DNA of 64,000 bases from positions 1 to 64,000 of the forward strand of contig NQMI01000119.1 in assembly GCA_002270565.1 (NCBI GenBank). Reading direction: 5' to 3'. Source of the DNA: Stenocarpella maydis (taxonomy: Eukaryota; Ascomycota; Sordariomycetes; Diaporthales; Diaporthaceae). Below the pieces are notes generated by a model that did no database searches, was not told where the DNA came from, and saw only the letters and a program-made list of their open reading frames with translations. This document shows positions 10,789-23,935 of the stretch, in pieces. A program made the position numbers and the translations under genes. Numbering within the stretch: the first letter of the stretch is position 1; each line of letters opens with the position of its first letter.

Positions 10789-13700
10789 TGTAAAGGCGGA
10801 ACTTGTATTGAAAATGGTTGCATAGACGGAATATATTGATGAGATGGTGAGAGGAGAAATGTTTTGGTTAAATATGGAAAAATGCGGCATGCATAGACAA
10901 ATATAAAACTCGTGAGTTAATGTTTACCTCCCGAGTAGACTAAGTGTCCGAAATAGCTTCACGCATCATGCTAGACTAATCTGCCCGGGCCCGAGATCGA
11001 TCACAACCGGATCCAATGCTTGTGGAGCTTCAACATGAACTTCAAAAATCTGGCACAGCCCGCCACATGCCGAACATTACTTGAGCTAATAGGACACTAT
11101 AATGACGTGTCTTTGTATTGCGGGCGAAGGAGTCTAGAGAAGCTATCGTTCGATTCTGTATAGAGACGGTCTGGGTGAAAGAAGAGCATTTTGCCGGCGG
11201 TACCGGAAGGGTTTTACGTACTTTTAATACTGCCGAGGAAGTACATGTGTTCTTAATGATTCATTGTCCGAAACAAATAGTGGCAAAGTTTCTTCCCCTC
11301 GAGGCGCTCTCATTTCAGCAAAGCTATGAAGCTTTCTCAACTCTTTCTCCCAGTACCGCCGCACCTGGTCTGCCAAGCTCCAAGAGCCGTCCCGTACAGC
11401 TACAAGCACAACCTATTTCATCAGTCCAGCGACTCACGAGAATCTTCAGCAACTGCGATAACTCTAGATACCCCTGCTTCCCACCAGCACTCGCGGTCGG
11501 ATGGCATGCTTCATTATCTTCAGCGCCACCAATATATCTGATACACGGCTGCGAACGTTACAGAAGCGGACAAAGACAGACCTCGTATTCTAGTCCACCC
11601 CCACCGGCATAATACGAACCGAACACTGAATGCTGGCTCGCGGTAGATTTTATAATATGACCTTTGATCTCCAAGCATAGACAGGTTAGTGGGTACAAAA
11701 TTGTACCTGGCGGTATCGTGGCTGGAGTGGTATGAACACGATCATGAGGGAGGGCGAGTGAGACGTGCATGGGAATAAAAATCTGAAGGCAATTGCTGAC
11801 TGGCTGTGCCAAACGTTATCTGAAAGAAGTTGTATCAAATGTACGGAAACAGTACCTCGTAGGGGAAGCAGACTTAAGTTCGCGTACAGTCCCGAAGGAC
11901 TCTCTCCTCACTGTCACTGAAACTGAAGCTAAAGCAGTGCTACGTAGAGCCTTGGACCTCGGACATGTAACACAGCTGAGATACGTCTCAAGATCCAGGG
12001 GCACATAGAGCCCCCCTCTTGCCAGTGAGATCGCACTGTGGGGAGGAGGATCACGGCGCACGGGAGTACCCGACCTTTAGGGTTACGACCTGTAAGCAGT
12101 ATGCCGGAATGTTGCTCAGAGATGGCGCATAGCATGCTGGTTGTACCTTGTCAGGCCCGGCTGGTATCGCTGTGGCCCCGGTGCTGGACCACCCGCGTCC
12201 AAGTATCCCAAGAGCTCCGGTCAGGCATAGCTGCTCTACGCAGTAGCGTGAGGCTTGTCGCTTGGAAGGCATAGACCACCTATCAGATCCTCATGACTGG
12301 CTACAACCGCCCGCCCTGGCACCGCCCTGAACAGAGTGTGCCGCCACAGACCCGCTAACCCCCCGCCCCTGTGATCCCCGTGGTACGTGCAGTAGCGAAA
12401 TCTGAGGAGCATTCTGCACGGTAGGCTGACAGAGGTCTCACTGGGTCTGCAGTGACTGGCCGCACGCCGGCGTTGCATCACCAGTAACTGGCACTACCAG
12501 CTGCGTCCAGGCTGGCCGCGTGCTGGCCGTGTCGCGGCACCTGAGACAATATCGGACGGGCGACATGCAGTGCAGATATGGCCTGAGAGGCGGTTCGAAG
12601 GGCAGCGGCCAAACGACTGGGCTGTTTGGTGATCGCCGGGGAACGTTGTGGTACAGTCACCACCCTGCTGTATATGTGCTGGGTATCCAGGGCGCACTGG
12701 GCTCTTTGGGGTGATAGTTTATATCGCATGCCGAGGGATGAGCGGCGACCCCCCCCCCTTTACCCAGTTTCCGAGTTACGGATTTGCCAACGCCCACTGC
12801 CGAAAAGCCTGGCAGCGGATTTCGTTAGTCTTCATTCGGCCCAACTAGCTGCCAGCCCGCCCCGACGACATGCGGGGTGTCATAACGAGACGGTGCTCTT
12901 TTGCGTGAGCCCTAGCCAGCCTCTTTAAGCCTCAGATACGTGGGCTGAGGTTTAAACGCTTCGTTGTCACACAGAGCATCCATCTGCATTGCAAGACAGG
13001 GCGAAGACACGGCACAGACGCCGCGGGCAGGGCGCGTGGGCGTGGTCCCAAGCCTAGTGATGGCTTGCTGGCGTCGGCATTTGGGGGCGAGGAGAGGCAG
13101 GCTGTCGGTCGTCCTGTCGTTGCAGCTGAAGTGGCGCCGGCCATGGTGGTGGAGGCTAGCGTGGGCAGCTACCCCGCAAATCGCTTAAGCAAGCAGGGCC
13201 AAGGTGGTGGAGGGCAGGGGAGAAGGTCAGGGGGTGAGGAAAATAGGGGTCTTTTCCCACGGGAGCGCCCAAATTATGGTCCACAATGTCGCAGCGCCAG
13301 CAGGGGAGGAGCGGTGCTTGTGCGTTATCATACAGCACCTACACAGCCGGTAGGCTGGTAGGGTGCATTGCAGGGTAGCTTGACAACTTTGTCGATCCGC
13401 CGTTGGCCGAGGGGATTGGTGGAAGAAAATGTGTGTGTTCTGCATGGTGTTCTGAGCCGGACAGACGTGCTGCCAGGATGGGAAAACGGTAAAACACCAA
13501 GGCACGTGCTGACGATGGTTTGTGGACGATGCTTGGTTCGTTGCCTGGTTGCGCCGTCTGCGGGCCAGTCCACGCGTGCGGCCGATAGGTAGGCAGGTAG
13601 CCACGCAGAGTGGGTTGGATTGAGAAATCAATAGCCCGGGAGTCGCAATCTCCCTTGAATTAAGAGAAGTTGAGACCTCCTTACGTGAAGCACACTAAGA

Positions 13701-16212
13701 GAGGCGTCATCTGGCTGTTGGTTCCAGTCCAGCACCAGCAGCGGGACCGAGGCGATTAGCTAGCTCGTGGTGTCGCGGTTCTGTCCCCTTCTTCCTCGTT
13801 CCCTCGGGCCCAGGCCAGGCTGAACTGGCTGAACCGGCCGAACTGGCCGACTGGTGATGGAGCTCCGTGGTGTTTGCCCACGACCCCTGTTCCCTGGGGA
13901 GCATGCCAGAGCTCAGAGCTCGCCCACCCGTAATCAGCAGCAATGGCAACAGCCGAGAGCGCCCCCTCGGCCGTGGCAGATGCGAGCCACGGTCGGACAG
14001 GAAGGGAAAAGCGCGCGCGCCAAGCCAGGCAGGAACGGGCGGCGGCACGAACAAGAGACAGACCCACGCCCCAAGCATCTTTATCCCGTTCCTGAATGTC
14101 CAGGGCGTAGCTGGCTGTCGTCGTCTGCAACGGCAACCGTTGCGTCGGTCGGTGCGAGAGGCTGGCCCTGGGGCCCGCACCGCGTGCGAGGGCGTGGTGG
14201 TTTTACTCTGGCTCTGTACACTTCTAAGTATACTCCGTAAGTGGTGTACACCACAACAAGGATGCCAACAGCGTGGATGGGACCAGGACGCGATGGGGAT
14301 GGAGGGGGGCTGCACCCAACATTTGAACAGTGAATTGGCGGAGCCGAGGGCGGGTCCTCCTTGTTGGGCAGGGGTCCACATGTCCACCAGTCTGATGGTC
14401 CTGATCATGTTGTTACGTGCCGTATCGTCCCGTCCCGTGCTGTGTTGTGTGTCCCTGCCTGCCTGCTGTTGTTGGGTCATGGCACGGTGGGCGAGGTGAG
14501 TTATCATACCTGCCTACCTGGGTAGGTACTGGGTGTGGTGTATTATACGGGCACCCAAGGTACGGAGGGCACGGAAGAAGGGAGCGAGGGCGCCCAGGGG
14601 ACGGCTGCGTGTGGCGTGCGCAGCTTATCAACACGGCTGCCGGGTCGGGACTAATAAAGGGCACGGCTTGTACTATCGGGGCTGCCAGGTAATTACTGTG
14701 TATACACCTACCTACCTGCTGGGGAATAGGAAGTAATAATCTGCTCCACGCCCAGCCAACAAACACTGTCTTGTCGCCTATAAAGAACAAAGTTAGCTCG
14801 ACGAGACGAATCTGTGTAGATCTATCCCGTTCCGTCGCCACATAGCCGCTCGACCTTCTCTCCCTCTTCTCTTCCGAAAGTCATCCACTCCCCCGTTCCC
14901 ATGCCAGCAGGCCCACGGAGACACCCCCCCCCAATTCCCGTTCGTTCCCTCTCGTATCCCGTCGGTCATCTTTAGAAACCCTCCTGCCCTCGCCCTTCAC
15001 CATCTCTCCCCCCCCCTCTCTCTCCAACCACTGCATCGTATTGCACAGCATCGTGTCGCGTCGCATCACCTAGCATTCCGCCGCATCCACCTCGGACTGG
15101 CCTCGAGACTACACCCCACCCCACCCGGTATCCTACACGCTGACCGCACTCGCTTCTCTCCCGCCCGGCGACAACCGTTCGAACGTAACTGCACTATCAT
15201 CCCAGAGCTCATTCATCCAGCCCAGAGCGAAACCCCGGCCCAGCCGTCTCACCCCAGCCAGCCAGCCATTGTTGCCGGTGGAGCGAGCCATCAAAAAGGC
15301 CAGCGCCAACCGCCAGAAACCCTCGACGTCATCCGCTCTGCTCTGCGCTGCGCTGCGCTGCACTGCACTGCACTGCACTGCACTATCCTGGCACGGCAAT
15401 CCGGAGCTGCGGCTACGTGAGCGCGCTACCTACTCAACGTCCAAGGAAGGCGAGACACCTGTTTACTGCCCCATCCGACAAGTCTTCTGTCCTGACGACA
15501 TTGCCCTCAATCTAACTCGGGCCGCAAAGCTCGAGCGACGTTGTGGAGCGTCTTGCCCTTGTTCACGCCAACAAACGCTGTTCCATTGGTCACGTTACAC
15601 TGCATCATTGGACGAAGAAGAAGACGACGAAACGACGCGGAGAGCATAAGGGAGAAAAGGAAGAACTGTCTAGCTGTCACGAGCACAAGCTCCTGCGGGC
15701 ACGGACGACGACATCCGAACACGACCCCTCCATCGCGACCTGCTTGCCACCAAATCGTACTGCCGTTGGATCCGGAGTCGCGCGTTGAACACCGGCACCC
15801 GACCCGACCCTGATTCCCGCATTCGGTTCGAGGAACCGTCCCCGGTCTTCGCATCGTGCACTGATCTAGGCTGCGGGTTTTGGTATGCTGCTAGCGCGTA
15901 GGCAGTGGCCGAACAAGAAGAGCCAAGGGATTTGCGAGTCCAAGACACTGTTCGATACCAACACGAGTGACAGGCGGGGAGACTGACTCTGGCGCATGCG
16001 TGGGATCATCTGTGCGGACTGAGTTGCCTTTATTAAGACCAGGCAGGCCAGACACACCTTGACTGGGCATCTGAACATTTTTTTTGTGCACACGCAAGCA
16101 CACGCCCACACACCCACCACACGCACACTCGACCCCTGACTGGGCCCTTCTGAGGTTGGCTGGAGAAACGACTGCGCATCAACCCACTCCCCCTATTCGA
16201 GCCGCCCAAAAA
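10789..16212. other. Long stretch without a recognisable gene
   Basis: About 5.4 kb. Several frames of 100-260 codons are open (for example on the minus strand at 13707-14507), but their translations are low-complexity, have no family features and overlap frames open on the other strand. The final 1.3 kb is CT-rich and looks like the promoter and leader of the Pal1 gene. A CTGCG/CTGCA pentamer run lies at 15341-15384. No transposase, reverse transcriptase or RNA gene recognised. Confidence 0.45.
15341..15384. repeat. Pentanucleotide repeat (CTGCG)n(CTGCA)n
   Basis: Direct reading shows four CTGCG-type units passing into about five CTGCA-type units, inside the CT-rich region upstream of the Pal1 gene. 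Confidence 0.9.
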
Positions 16213-18380
16213 ATGGCTGCTACCCAACCCGAGTCCCGAGGTGAGCAATTGAACCCTGCACCAGTACAGCGATCTGCCCTCAACATTGCCCCCTCCAAGG
16301 CACAAGAGGAGTGCCAAATCTGGCGCCTACCCCGGTTTCTCATTTTTAACTACAAGCCCCTTTTTGGGTTATGGGCTGGGTGGGCTCCTTGGCCGTAAGC
16401 TTCCGCGCGCAATCTGGGCGCTGCCGCCGCCGCAGAGAGGAGCTCCATCTCCAGTCCCCTTAAACCAACCTGGCTGAACCCCGCTGTATCATGCAACGAG
16501 ATTGCTGTTTCATCGTCCCTCTCAAAATCGTCATTTGCATGCAACCCGGCCGCCTCCCCCGATCAGATTGACAGCCACACCTGCTAACAATTGTCTGCCA
16601 TCTGGGCGGCTTCTTAGACCAACCATCTCCCGGTCTGACTCTCAGCCTGTCTTCGAACAATCCATTTCGCAACCGAGCTGGGTCGCCCTTGCCTAAGAGC
16701 CCATCGTCCCCTTTCGACGACCCTGCCCCCCACCAGCAACAACAACAACAACCGCTGTCGTCGTCTTCGTCGCGGCCTCTTTCCAACAATCCATTTCTTG
16801 ACCCATCAAAGAATCAGCAGCAGAATCAGAGTCAAAACCAGAATCAATTACTGATCCCAGATCTCGACTCTCCGACAGACAAGATGGCTGATCAGAAGGG
16901 CGCCGTGTCCCCCACGATTGAGGACATGTTTGTATGTATTCCCCCAAAAAAACCCTCACCTTGGTGAAACACAACGCCGTCGATGCGGCCGCCCTCGCCA
17001 TCATGGTGCACGCTCTTCCACAATGCGTCATTATTGGCCTTGTCTCGTCTTCCCGATAGATAGCTAATCTTCATTTTCGCTTGCAGGCTGGCATCACGAT
17101 CGACACCAAGGACAAGAAGCCAGATCCACCTCAGCGGCCTCCGCCAATGAACCGCCCCGGCGCTCCCAAGGGAGAAAACATGCCTCCTCCTGGCCGGCGT
17201 GGACCCCCTCCTCCAAATCATAGGCCCTCACGATCTCAGGAAGAGGCCCTGCGAGCTCGTCGGCAACGCGCTAACGGTGATGGACCCAACTCCCCACCTC
17301 GCCGCGGAGGACCTGGACCAGGACGAGGCAGGCGGAACTCGGAGTCTTCTGTTGCTGAAAGGCCCGTTCTGACCGAGGAGGAGAAGAGAGCACGCGATAA
17401 AAGGCGTAGGGAGCGAGAGGAGCGCAAGCGACGTGAGGGTCGTGATAAGCCGCCGAGGAGCCACAGAGACATGGATGTCATCGACAAGCTTGATGCAACA
17501 AGCATCTACGGCACTGGCCGTAAGCACCCAACGCCCCCAAGCTCGACTTCCCTGTAGCCCCATTCTAACGCTTTGACTAGTCTTTCACCACGCTGGGCCA
17601 TATGACGCTGTCATTGCGTCTCGCAACAAAGCCGCTAGCGGTCGCGCGCCTCTGGCTGCTTTCGCCAAGGACTCTGCTAACATGTCCATTGGTGGCTCTG
17701 GCCCGCTCCTTTCTCGCGCCGACCACTCCACATTCATGGGAAATGGAACCGATGAGGCCTTTACCGACTATGCCACCAGCATCTCAGGCGCACCGCCCTC
17801 GAAGAAGGATTTGGCTCTGTTCGATCCTCACCGCCGTGCATCCGTGATCCATGGGGACGAGACCGTGGGCCTGGGCACATCGACCTTCCTTGAGGGAACC
17901 CCGGCGGCCAGAGCGGCTGTGCAAAGGGCCGAGCAGGAGTCTGCCATGCAGAGCCAGGAGAACGGGCTGCAGCGAAAGAAATCACTTGCCCAGCGCATCC
18001 GAGGCATCAACCGGCCCCCACGTGGCGAGTTCGGACCATCTGGTCGCTTGACCAACCCCGATGCCGCCTATCGCGACCACAATACATCCGCCAGCATGTC
18101 CAGCGCTCGCAACGAGACCAACCCCTTCTTCGCCGAGTATGAGCCGGGCAAGGACGGCGATGAGCAGACAAGAGAGCGCAAGATGAGCCAAGCTGGCCCG
18201 GGCTCTCCAGGCACCCCACCCCTGCCAGGCAGCCTGGAGAGACGCTCCACGACCGATGGCTACGGTAACCCTGAGCAGCAACCTAAGAAGAGCGGCGGTG
18301 GCCTGCTCACCCGGATGAAGAGTTTGAAGGGAGGCCCTCGATCTCGTCCCTCGGACAGGGACAGCGGGAACGCAGCTTAG
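16213..18380 (+). CDS. pal1: Pal1 cell-morphology protein
   Basis: Four exons: 16213-16240, 16618-16931, 17087-17519, 17581-18380; 524 residues. Exon 1 is only 28 nt and is followed by a 377-bp intron with a GCTAAC branch and TTCTTAG acceptor; joining restores an open frame into SSNNPFRNRAGSP. The Pal1 signature spans the third intron: DVIDKLDATSIYGTG joins to LFHHAGPYDA and ASRNK (about residues 240-275), then KDSANMSIGGSGP. The region before it is Pro/Gln-rich and basic, the region after it disordered with a basic end. Pal1 family proteins act at the cell cortex and endocytic sites and affect cell shape in fission yeast. Length and domain position are normal for filamentous fungi. Confidence in identity is high; the ATG of exon 1 is inferred from phase and branch-point fit. 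Confidence 0.92.
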
Positions 18381-19751
18381 GCGAGCAACACTCGAGGATC
18401 AGGCAGGAGCCTCCGTCACTCTTCCAGCCCGCTGGGACTTCTAAGGACGGCCAGCTTCCATACATTCCGACGTCTGCCTAGACACTCGCAGTCTGATGAG
18501 ACTGCGGAATGTTAAGACGTGACTGGGATCCCGAGATGCAGCAGGACACTCTTTGGCGGCTTTCCATCTTTCGCACGTCGAGGGACAATGCTATTGGAAA
18601 ACGAGTGAATGGTGGATGAGTTTACCGTTCTTGTAAATTTATTTTCACGGCCACGGGCTGGAACAGGCGTTGGAAGGAATCTCGTTGAAGTGCTACCCTG
18701 CGCGCGTGTGGACACGTGCTTCCACGGCACTGAGGCAGAAGCACTCAACGGCAAATCGAGATCTGGTCTCGAATGGGACGATTTCGGCTCTTCTATCTCT
18801 TGCGTTACAAAGAGGCGGACGAACCCCCCGGACGCGATAATACAAAAAGAAAAAAAAAATTCAGGAGCAGGTTAGCAGGCAGACATGGCACATGGCAAAA
18901 CCAACAATGGGAGAGCGTGTGTGTTACGCTACAGTTGGGGATTTTTATTTAGTAAGCAGGGTTGGAAGCAAGAATCGATCCAAACCAGGCGTGTGGAACA
19001 TTTGCTCTTACGATGGCTACGTCCGATAGACAGCAGCAGTCAGCCGGGCAATTTCCCAAGCAGATTGAATACAACTCATTTCCTAAATCTCAATGTCGCG
19101 ATGTGACCAGACATCTGGAGCGGGCGACAGGCTGCGGCAAGGGGCAAAGGATGGCTGGCGATGGGCAAATTCGAACCCCACTTCTCAGGTTCATCATTTC
19201 GAACCAGGATTGCCGCCAGCCTTGAAGCTTGGCGCATTTTATCGAATACTGTGTAGTCAGTCCACCAGGATAGGGTGGTTGTATGGTTGTTGGGAGCTCG
19301 AGAGCCTGCAGACGCCTTCCCGCGCACCAAGAGCTGAGCATGGGCATGGTGCCGACACCCAACCCTGTCTTGACTAAAATCAAAACGCTCACCCACCTCG
19401 TTACGCCTCGGCCGGCCCTTGATGACAGCATAGTCTTGGGGCCACGTCTTGAAATTTGTGGCAACACATAAAGAGCTCTGCGGCGTGCGAGGGACGTATT
19501 GACCGGCTGCCTCGTCTCCAAGCACAGTATCCGTCAACTTTGGCCCATGCCAAGATGCGCGGTCTCCCTCTCACCCGTCACCACCACCACCACCACCGCT
19601 CTTTCACGCGGCCGTGACGAGGTAGACGCCTTTTCCTGGGCTCAAGGTTCTGTAGTCACGCCTTGTGAAGCGAGGAGATAGCGCGTAGCAACGCTGGAGA
19701 CGGAGCCCCCGTGCAAAACAGGCGATCGGCCACGCAGGGCCAGAGGCGGCG
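18381..19751. other. Intergenic, 3' region of Pal1 and promoter of the next gene
   Basis: About 1.4 kb. Overlapping frames of up to 150 codons on the minus strand (19076-19537) have no family features. No gene called. A CAC triplet run lies at about 19580-19600. Confidence 0.4.
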
Positions 19752-21508
19752 ATGGACCAGGCGCCGCCGCCGCCGCCGCCGCAGCACCCGCACCCGTCCC
19801 AGGCCAGCTCCCGCTTCCACCTCTCGGGCGCGACCCTGTTCGAGCAGGAGACGCGGCGCAGGGACGCGCTCGCGAGGCGTGGTAGGTGTCTCACCGGGTG
19901 CCGCGAGCTGGACGACCAGGTCCTACTGGGCGGGTTCGAGAGGGGGTGCGTGGTTGGTGTCAGCGCCGAGGAGGAGGACGTGGGCTTGCTGGTAAGAGCA
20001 TTCGGTTTCCTGCGCGGCATACCGTGCATCTAGTGTGAAGGTGGTTCGCTAACCAGGGGCGTGTCCAGATCGCGCTCCAGACCGTTGCGAGGCTGTTTGT
20101 GACTAGCCTTGGGACTGAGGGGGCCTCGGTGCCGCGGGCTACCATCATCACAACGCTCTCTGCCAGGGCGCTGCTGCCGGTTCTGCGGGACACGTTCAAG
20201 GCTCAGCTTGCGGCGCAGGACCGGGACCAAGGGAAGGGGAGCGAGCTGCTGAGGCGGTTCTTGGAGAGGATCTCGATATCCCGCATCTTTGACGTCTCCG
20301 GGCTGTGGGAGGCCCTCGGGGAGCTGGACAACCCGGCCTCGCAAGGCAACACTGGTCAGGAGCCGCCTAGCAGCCAACCGGCCGCCGAAGAAGAGGGGGC
20401 GGCTTGCGGCCGTGTTGCACCCGCAGATGGGAAGAACGAGGAAAGAGAAGCAAGTACAGCAGAACTCTCGTCAAGTCCGCTGTCAGAGCCTCCGAGCAGT
20501 CTGCCGGATGAGATGGGGTTTGAGGAGGCAGTACTTAGGAAACCGCCGCCCGGTGAGAGAACGGAGATTGCAGACAGCGAAGACGAGGGTGACTCTCGGT
20601 TGAGCCCCCCCAGGGCATCGCCTGAGCTAGACACGGCAGCAGCGCCCATCACTGACGAGGATAAACCTAAGGGTGAGGAGACAAGGGCCAGCCAGCCCAT
20701 ATCCAACGAACCCAAGATGCAGACAGGTTCACGACACCCAGACATAATACTGATAACGCACATGTCCACACTTCTGTCATCCCTCTTTCGCCAGCGCGAG
20801 AAAGACGCAGCCCACCAGATGCTACAGCTCCTCTCCTCCCACCTACGCCACCTGTCACACTCACCCGACCACGGCGGCCCGCTCATCATGATCCTCAACT
20901 CGACGACGGATCCGCAAGAGACCCCAGGGGCCACGGATGCAAAGCACAACGTAGGGCAGGGCAGGCCATCCCCGCCGCCTGTCCCGCCACCAGAGGTACC
21001 CAACATGAGGGGCGCCAACAAGCCCGTGGATCCCACCCTCCGCTCCATCTTCAACCCCCCGCCTCTCCCTGCCACCGGCCTAGGCTTCCCGCACGACACG
21101 CCGCCCTCGCGGCGCAACAAGCCGTCGTTCGGGCTCGTATTCACGCAGATGCTCGACATACACCTGCTGTGCACGCGCGTGCCCCGGACGCGGGCGGACG
21201 CCGAGGCCCTGTTTGCGCCGCCGGGCCATGGGGCGGGCGCACGCGCGGCCGCATTCGGCTGGGTAGTGGAGGTGCTCCTCGACGAGGTCGGCGTGTGGGA
21301 GGGCCAAGGGGCGCGCCGGCCGTGGGGCACGAAGAGGGCGTCGAGGGAGCAGCGATGGGGTGCTGTGGATGTGAGGAGGGACACGGACGGGGTGAGGGTC
21401 GTGGATGCGTTTGAGGCCGCGGGGCCGAAGGCCGTGCCCGAGCTTGTGCTCGCTGCTGGTCTCGGGGGGGAGGAGGGTGTGAGGGTGGCAGGGAGCCATT
21501 GGGCATAA
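19752..21508 (+). CDS. RecA/Rad51-fold protein, degenerate Walker A
   Basis: Two exons, 19752-19991 and 20069-21508 (intron with GCTAAC branch), 559 residues. The N-terminus has a Pro/His run, then LTGCRELDDQVLLGGFERG (about 46-65), the pattern that opens the ATPase core of Rad51-family proteins. Where a Walker A (GxxxxGKT) should follow, the sequence is VSAEEEDVGLL, so the ATP loop is lost. After a long acidic disordered insert, PDIILITHMSTLLSSLF (about 302-318) looks like the Walker B strand, followed by HLRHLSHSPDHGGPLIMILNST. The C-terminal third resembles the last strands of Rad51 paralogs. Rad51 paralogs such as fission yeast Rlp1 act as recombination mediators; a non-catalytic role is therefore plausible but inferred. 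Alternative: another RecA-fold protein unrelated to recombination. Confidence 0.6.
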
Positions 21509-22499
21509 ACCGTGAGGCCTGGTTGACCATCCACATTCAATCTCGCGGAGCGGCGGGAGCCATGAGCGGGCGTGACTTGGCACTATAGTCTACCTGCTGC
21601 TCGGCGCCACAGCTTACGGAGCAGGACCATGGGCTTCCTTTTTTCTTCTTCTTTTTTTTCTTTTATTTTTTTCTTCTTTCCTTTTTACATGCTTCTCTGC
21701 CTTGCTCTCGAGCCTCGCTCTTGAGGATAGCCAAGCGGATGACATTGCTTTCCGGGCCGTGCTGTGCAGTGCAATATTCTGGGTGATATGCCCACTAAAA
21801 TGCCACCTGGAATGTCTGGTTTCGGAACGTCATCGAAGACGGACAGAGGCAAGTAATAAGCTATCATATTCTCTCCCCCCCCCCCCCCCCAGCCCNCAAC
21901 AGCCCTCAGCAGTCAAGAAATCTGCAGCCTGGCTTAGTGTAGTGTAATTTTCCGAACAGTGCCGTGAAGCCTTAGCGGTCGATCAACCGGGAGTCTGAGC
22001 ATTGGTGGATGGGGCACGGAGGCACCAAGGAGTGCATTCAGGGGCCCGAGTCATGAGAGGCCCACAGCATACCACAGCAGACCGTTGCAGCGAACCGTTG
22101 CAGCGGACGAACCACGCAATCCGCGGGGAAGTGTCGGATCATTTATTGGAATTGACTTTCGGACCAATGCAAGAGCCATGTGGGCAAGCAGTAGAAGGCC
22201 CAAGCTTAGACAGGACAAGTGCTATCCCGTTCGGGCTGGGCGACGAGGGTCCGGATGGGGCCGAACAATTGCCGAGTCCGATGCTGCTGTGCTTTGGTGC
22301 AGTAGGCATCCTCATTGGAGTCGCCGCCCAAAAGCGGCACAGGGGCCCTGATTCACACAATAACGTTTGCGCGTTGAGGCCCCACAGGCGGGAACACAGC
22401 CCTCCCTGCACTCGCGTGTCGCAGAAGTCGGAGCATCACCAGAAGGCAGTCCTGGCTTCTCGGTCCCTCCCCTGCAAGAGGCAAAACACAGACGCAGCA

Positions 22500-22539
<40 letters not shown>

Positions 22540-22575
22540 TGTGTGTGTGTGTGTATGTGCGTGTGAGTCAAGACC
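21509..22575. other. Intergenic with pyrimidine tract, C run and leader of next gene
   Basis: Contains a T/C-rich tract at about 21636-21690, a C homopolymer at 21875-21890 followed by an ambiguous base at 21896, and a GA/GT microsatellite ending 16 bases before the next start codon. No gene recognised. Confidence 0.5.
22501..22560. repeat. Compound microsatellite (GA)n(GT)n
   Basis: About 18 GA units are followed directly by about 9 GT units with one TA interruption, lying in the presumed 5' leader of the hydrolase gene starting at 22576. Confidence 0.95.
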
Positions 22576-23642
22576 ATGGCCGCCACACAAACCATCCAGG
22601 TGCCCCACCTGGGCGGCATCAGGGCGGGCTATGCGATTCCGGGGCCGGGCCAGATCGACCCTGAGAAGCCGACGTGCGTGCTGATCAACGCCATGTGCAT
22701 GACGGCGGCGCTGTACCGGGACCAGTTCGAGGACGCGAGGCTCACGTCCGCGGCCAACCTGGTCGCCATCGAGCCGCTGGGCCACGGCGCCACGAGCTGC
22801 CCGACGGAGCACTTCACCTACTGGGACACGGCCATAATGGCGCTCCAGGTGCTGGACAAGCTCGGCGTCGACAAGGCGTACGCGCTGGGGACGAGCCAGG
22901 GCGGCTGGGTGGTGGCGCGCATGGCCATCCTTGCCCCGGAGAGGGTAAGAGCCTGTCTGCTTGCCTGCGTCTCGCGGGGGCCTTGTACAGCGGGAGCGGA
23001 GCGGTACGGTGCCTGATGCTAAGCGTCTCATAGATACAAGGCCTCCTGGTGCTCGGAACGTCGATGGACTACGAGTCCGAGGACTCCAGGTCCAAGGGGT
23101 GCTGGGACCCGGCAGCGATGTTGACGCCCTTCCTGGACAAGTGGTCCAGCCCAGAGGCAGATTTTGTCGTGGACAACGTGTGGTGCGGCATGGTAGGCAG
23201 CGTTGGCTTTGGCGACCACGGCACGCCCGAGAAGGCTGCGTTCTGGACCAGGACGCTGCAGGAGGTCTACCGCGGCGACGAGGGCCGCAAGAAAGCCAAG
23301 ATGGCCCTGCTGAACCTGCTGACGCGGGACGGCCTCCTGCTCAGGCTGAGGGACATCAGGTGCCCGGTCCATTGGCTGCAGGTATGTTCCTCCCCAGCTC
23401 TCTTGAGCAGGGACTCGGGGTCGTATCGCCTGAGGACGTTCCAGGCTGACACTTTCTCGCGGTGGCAGGGGACAAAGGATCTCCCATACGGCACGACAGT
23501 GCCTGCTGAGCACATCAGGCTGTTCACGTCCGCGCCGAAGGCAGAGCTGACTCTTATCCCTGACGGCGGCCACTACCTCAACGCGACGAACCCGGTGGAG
23601 GTTGCGGATGCTATGCTCAGGATGATGACTGCGGGAAATTAG
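22576..23642 (+). CDS. Alpha/beta-hydrolase
   Basis: Three exons, 22576-22944, 23034-23381 and 23469-23642, 296 residues. The fold is clear: substrate strand VLINAMCMTAALYRDQF, the helix N-cap region EPLGHGAT, nucleophile elbow GTSQGGW (Ser about 107), an acid in GTKDLPYG (Asp about 243) and catalytic His in PDGGHYLN (about 274). It has no signal peptide or membrane helix, so it is probably cytosolic. The class includes esterases, epoxide hydrolases and C-C hydrolases; nothing in the sequence fixes the substrate. It converges on the receptor gene that follows. Both introns are short and phase 0 and the model keeps the catalytic triad in order, so I am confident of the gene but not of its role. 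Confidence 0.85.
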
Positions 23643-23935
23643 TGCCGGTGGTTATATCCGATACGTTCCAATGAGATAATGCAACCTGGCCGCTCAAGAG
23701 CCATTGCAAGGCGCAGACCATCCGCTACGTTGATCTTGGTCCGTTGCGCTGTCGAATGTGGACATGTCGATCGTCCAAGGTCTGCTTAGGCCTTGAGGGG
23801 CATGGTTTAGCCCAGCCCTCGAGAAAAGAAATACGGTTTGCCCAGGGCCCGAAACCCGGAGCCTCATGAGCCAAGGTAACCCGATGTATTGGCCGCTCTA
23901 TGGGCTATGGGCAATATATTCTCATTCAATTGGCC

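Noticed and set aside
13707..14507. 266-codon minus-strand frame with overlapping plus-strand frames
   Set aside because: Low-complexity, Arg/Ser/Pro-rich translations on both strands with no ATG context, domain or splice-linked neighbours; GC-rich DNA opens frames by chance.
20356..21540. 394-codon minus-strand frame
   Set aside because: Antisense to the RecA-fold gene, whose plus-strand frame has motifs and a matching intron.
22312..23031. 239-codon minus-strand frame including a Ser/Leu run
   Set aside because: The run is the GA microsatellite read backwards, and the rest is antisense to the hydrolase exon 1.
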